From Streptomyces mirabilis (lineage in GTDB: Bacteria > Actinomycetota > Actinomycetes > Streptomycetales > Streptomycetaceae): 64,000 nucleotides of DNA. Shown one piece after another: positions 63,172 to 64,000 of the stretch; position 1 is the stretch's first letter; each line of letters starts with the position of its first letter. Where the stretch lies: the NCBI RefSeq assembly GCF_039503195.1, contig NZ_JBCJKP010000002.1:62001-126000 (forward strand). Direction: 5' to 3'. The notes beneath the pieces are model-generated. The model ran no database searches, was not told the origin of the DNA, and was given only the letters and a program-made list of their open reading frames with translations. Made by a program: the position numbers and the translations under genes.

Positions 63172-64000
63172 TCAGCCGTCGAGGGTGGCCATGGCACCGA
63201 CGGGGTAGCGGTCGCCCGCCGTGGAGCCGTGGGGGGCGATCTCGTCGAGGGCGGCGAGGTCGGCCGCGCTCAGTTCGACGGCGCAGGCGGCGAGGTTCTC
63301 TTCCAGGTAGGTGACGCGTTTGGTGCCGGGGATGGCGACGATGTCGTCGCCCTGGGCGAGCACCCAGGCCAGCGCGAGCTGTCCGGCGGTGATCTTCTTG
63401 GCGGCGGCCAGTGCCTGCAGCCGCTCCACGATGTGGAGGTTCGTCTCGAGGTTGCCCTGCTGGAAGCGGGGCACGACGCGGCGGAAGTCGTGTGCGGCGA
63501 GGGCGTCGAGGCTGCGGATGGCTCCGGTGAGCAGGCCGCGGCCCAGCGGGCTGTAGCCGACGAAGCCGATGCCCAGTTCGCGGACGGCCGCAAGGACGCC
63601 GTTGGCCTCGACGTCGCGGGTGGACAGGGAGTACTCGGTCTGTACGGCGGTGAGCGGGTGCACGGCGTGGGCGCGGCGGATGGTGGCGGCGGACGCCTCG
63701 CAGATGCCGAGGTGGCGGACCTTGCCGGCGGTGACGAGGTCGGCGAGTGCGCCGGTGGATTCCTCGACGGGGACGGCGGGGTCGACGCGGTGCAGGTAGT
63801 ACAGGTCGAGGCGGTCGGTGCCCAGCCGGCGCAGGGTGGCGTCGATGGAGGTGCGGATGTAGTCGGGGCGGCCGTTGAGGCGGCCGGTGATGGTGCCGTC
63901 GGCGGTGACTTCGTTGCCGACCTTGGAGGAGACGGTGATGCTGTCGCGGCGGCCGGCGATGACGCGGGCGACGAACTCCTCGTTGCTGTGCGGGCCGTAG
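63172..64000 (-). CDS. Aldo/keto reductase (partial, runs off the right edge)
   Basis: The minus-strand frame is open from the window end to 63172, giving about 275 residues without the N-terminus. It reads [36 protein letters not shown] (catalytic-site His in LHR), [37 protein letters not shown] and [20 protein letters not shown], the AKR13/YajO-like NADP-binding pattern. The catalytic Asp-Tyr-Lys are partly outside the window. It is the first visible gene of the eight-gene operon. A role as a sugar ketoreductase cannot be excluded but is not indicated by the motifs. Confidence 0.88.
   Translation of the reverse strand, partial: YGPHSNEEFVARVIAGRRDSITVSSKVGNEVTADGTITGRLNGRPDYIRTSIDATLRRLGTDRLDLYYLHRVDPAVPVEESTGALADLVTAGKVRHLGICEASAATIRRAHAVHPLTAVQTEYSLSTRDVEANGVLAAVRELGIGFVGYSPLGRGLLTGAIRSLDALAAHDFRRVVPRFQQGNLETNLHIVERLQALAAAKKITAGQLALAWVLAQGDDIVAIPGTKRVTYLEENLAACAVELSAADLAALDEIAPHGSTAGDRYPVGAMATLDG

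Overview
The window is chromosomal DNA from a Streptomyces or a very close actinomycete. Base composition is very GC-rich, most predicted genes carry GGAGG-type ribosome-binding sites with ATG, GTG or TTG starts, and the families present are typical: DHA2 drug exporters, SpoIIE-type PP2C phosphatases, NarL-type two-component pairs, DUF6777, glycine-rich secreted proteins, and deoxysugar genes of a natural-product cluster. No rRNA, tRNA or CRISPR array was seen.

Layout. (1) 0-3 kb: the end of a GlxA/AraC-type regulator gene, a chimeric ORF joining a broken subtilisin to a regulator C-terminus, and a frameshifted hypothetical gene. (2) 3-6.3 kb: a membrane protein and a sensor-kinase/response-regulator pair, bounded by inverted remnants of one insertion sequence. 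(3) 6.3-18 kb: stress and signalling genes: GH15 trehalase-like hydrolase, pyridoxamine-oxidase-like protein, GAF sensor, cold-shock protein, Hsp20, HTH-only LuxR protein and two PAS/PP2C phosphatases. (4) 18-23.6 kb: three small glycine-rich exported proteins, a DUF6777 membrane protein with a 17-glutamine tail, and a Ser/Thr kinase. (5) 23.7-36.4 kb: a little-understood accessory block. It has a class-V PLP-fold protein whose lysine position is Arg, an exported peptide with eight IGWP repeats, a free carrier protein, two carrier-condensation proteins with degenerate active sites, redox enzymes, MarR and TetR regulators. A TTGCCAA-N5-TTGGCAA palindrome occurs twice between the PLP gene and the repeat-peptide gene, with a variant before one carrier-condensation gene. 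(6) 37-45 kb and 52-55.7 kb: TDP-deoxysugar genes (RmlA, RmlB, 2,3-dehydratase, Gfo/Idh 3-ketoreductase, 3,5-epimerase), a glycosyltransferase, a SnoaL-like protein and an exporter, broken up by two identical TnpB elements and one TnpB remnant. (7) 45-52 kb: apparently unrelated passenger genes between rmlB and the epimerase. (8) 55.9-64 kb: an eight-gene minus-strand operon (aldo/keto reductase, FAD oxidoreductase, thermostable-hemolysin-family protein, AMP-ligase, Fe(II)/2-oxoglutarate oxygenase, exporter, cupin, SnoaL-like protein) ending at a perfect 30-bp hairpin.

How it fits together. The sugar genes predict a TDP-4-keto-2,6-dideoxy-L-hexose for a glycosyltransferase; no obvious 4-ketoreductase or aglycone synthase lies inside the window, so the cluster extends beyond 64 kb or elsewhere. 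The terminal operon looks like an activation-and-oxidation module for an acid substrate plus export. Region 5 may be a separate small system built around the repeat peptide.

Quality caution. At least eight genes or elements are interrupted by a shift that one added or removed G/C in a G/C run would repair. This suggests systematic indel errors in the sequence, so several frameshifted genes, including TnpB, may be intact in the organism.
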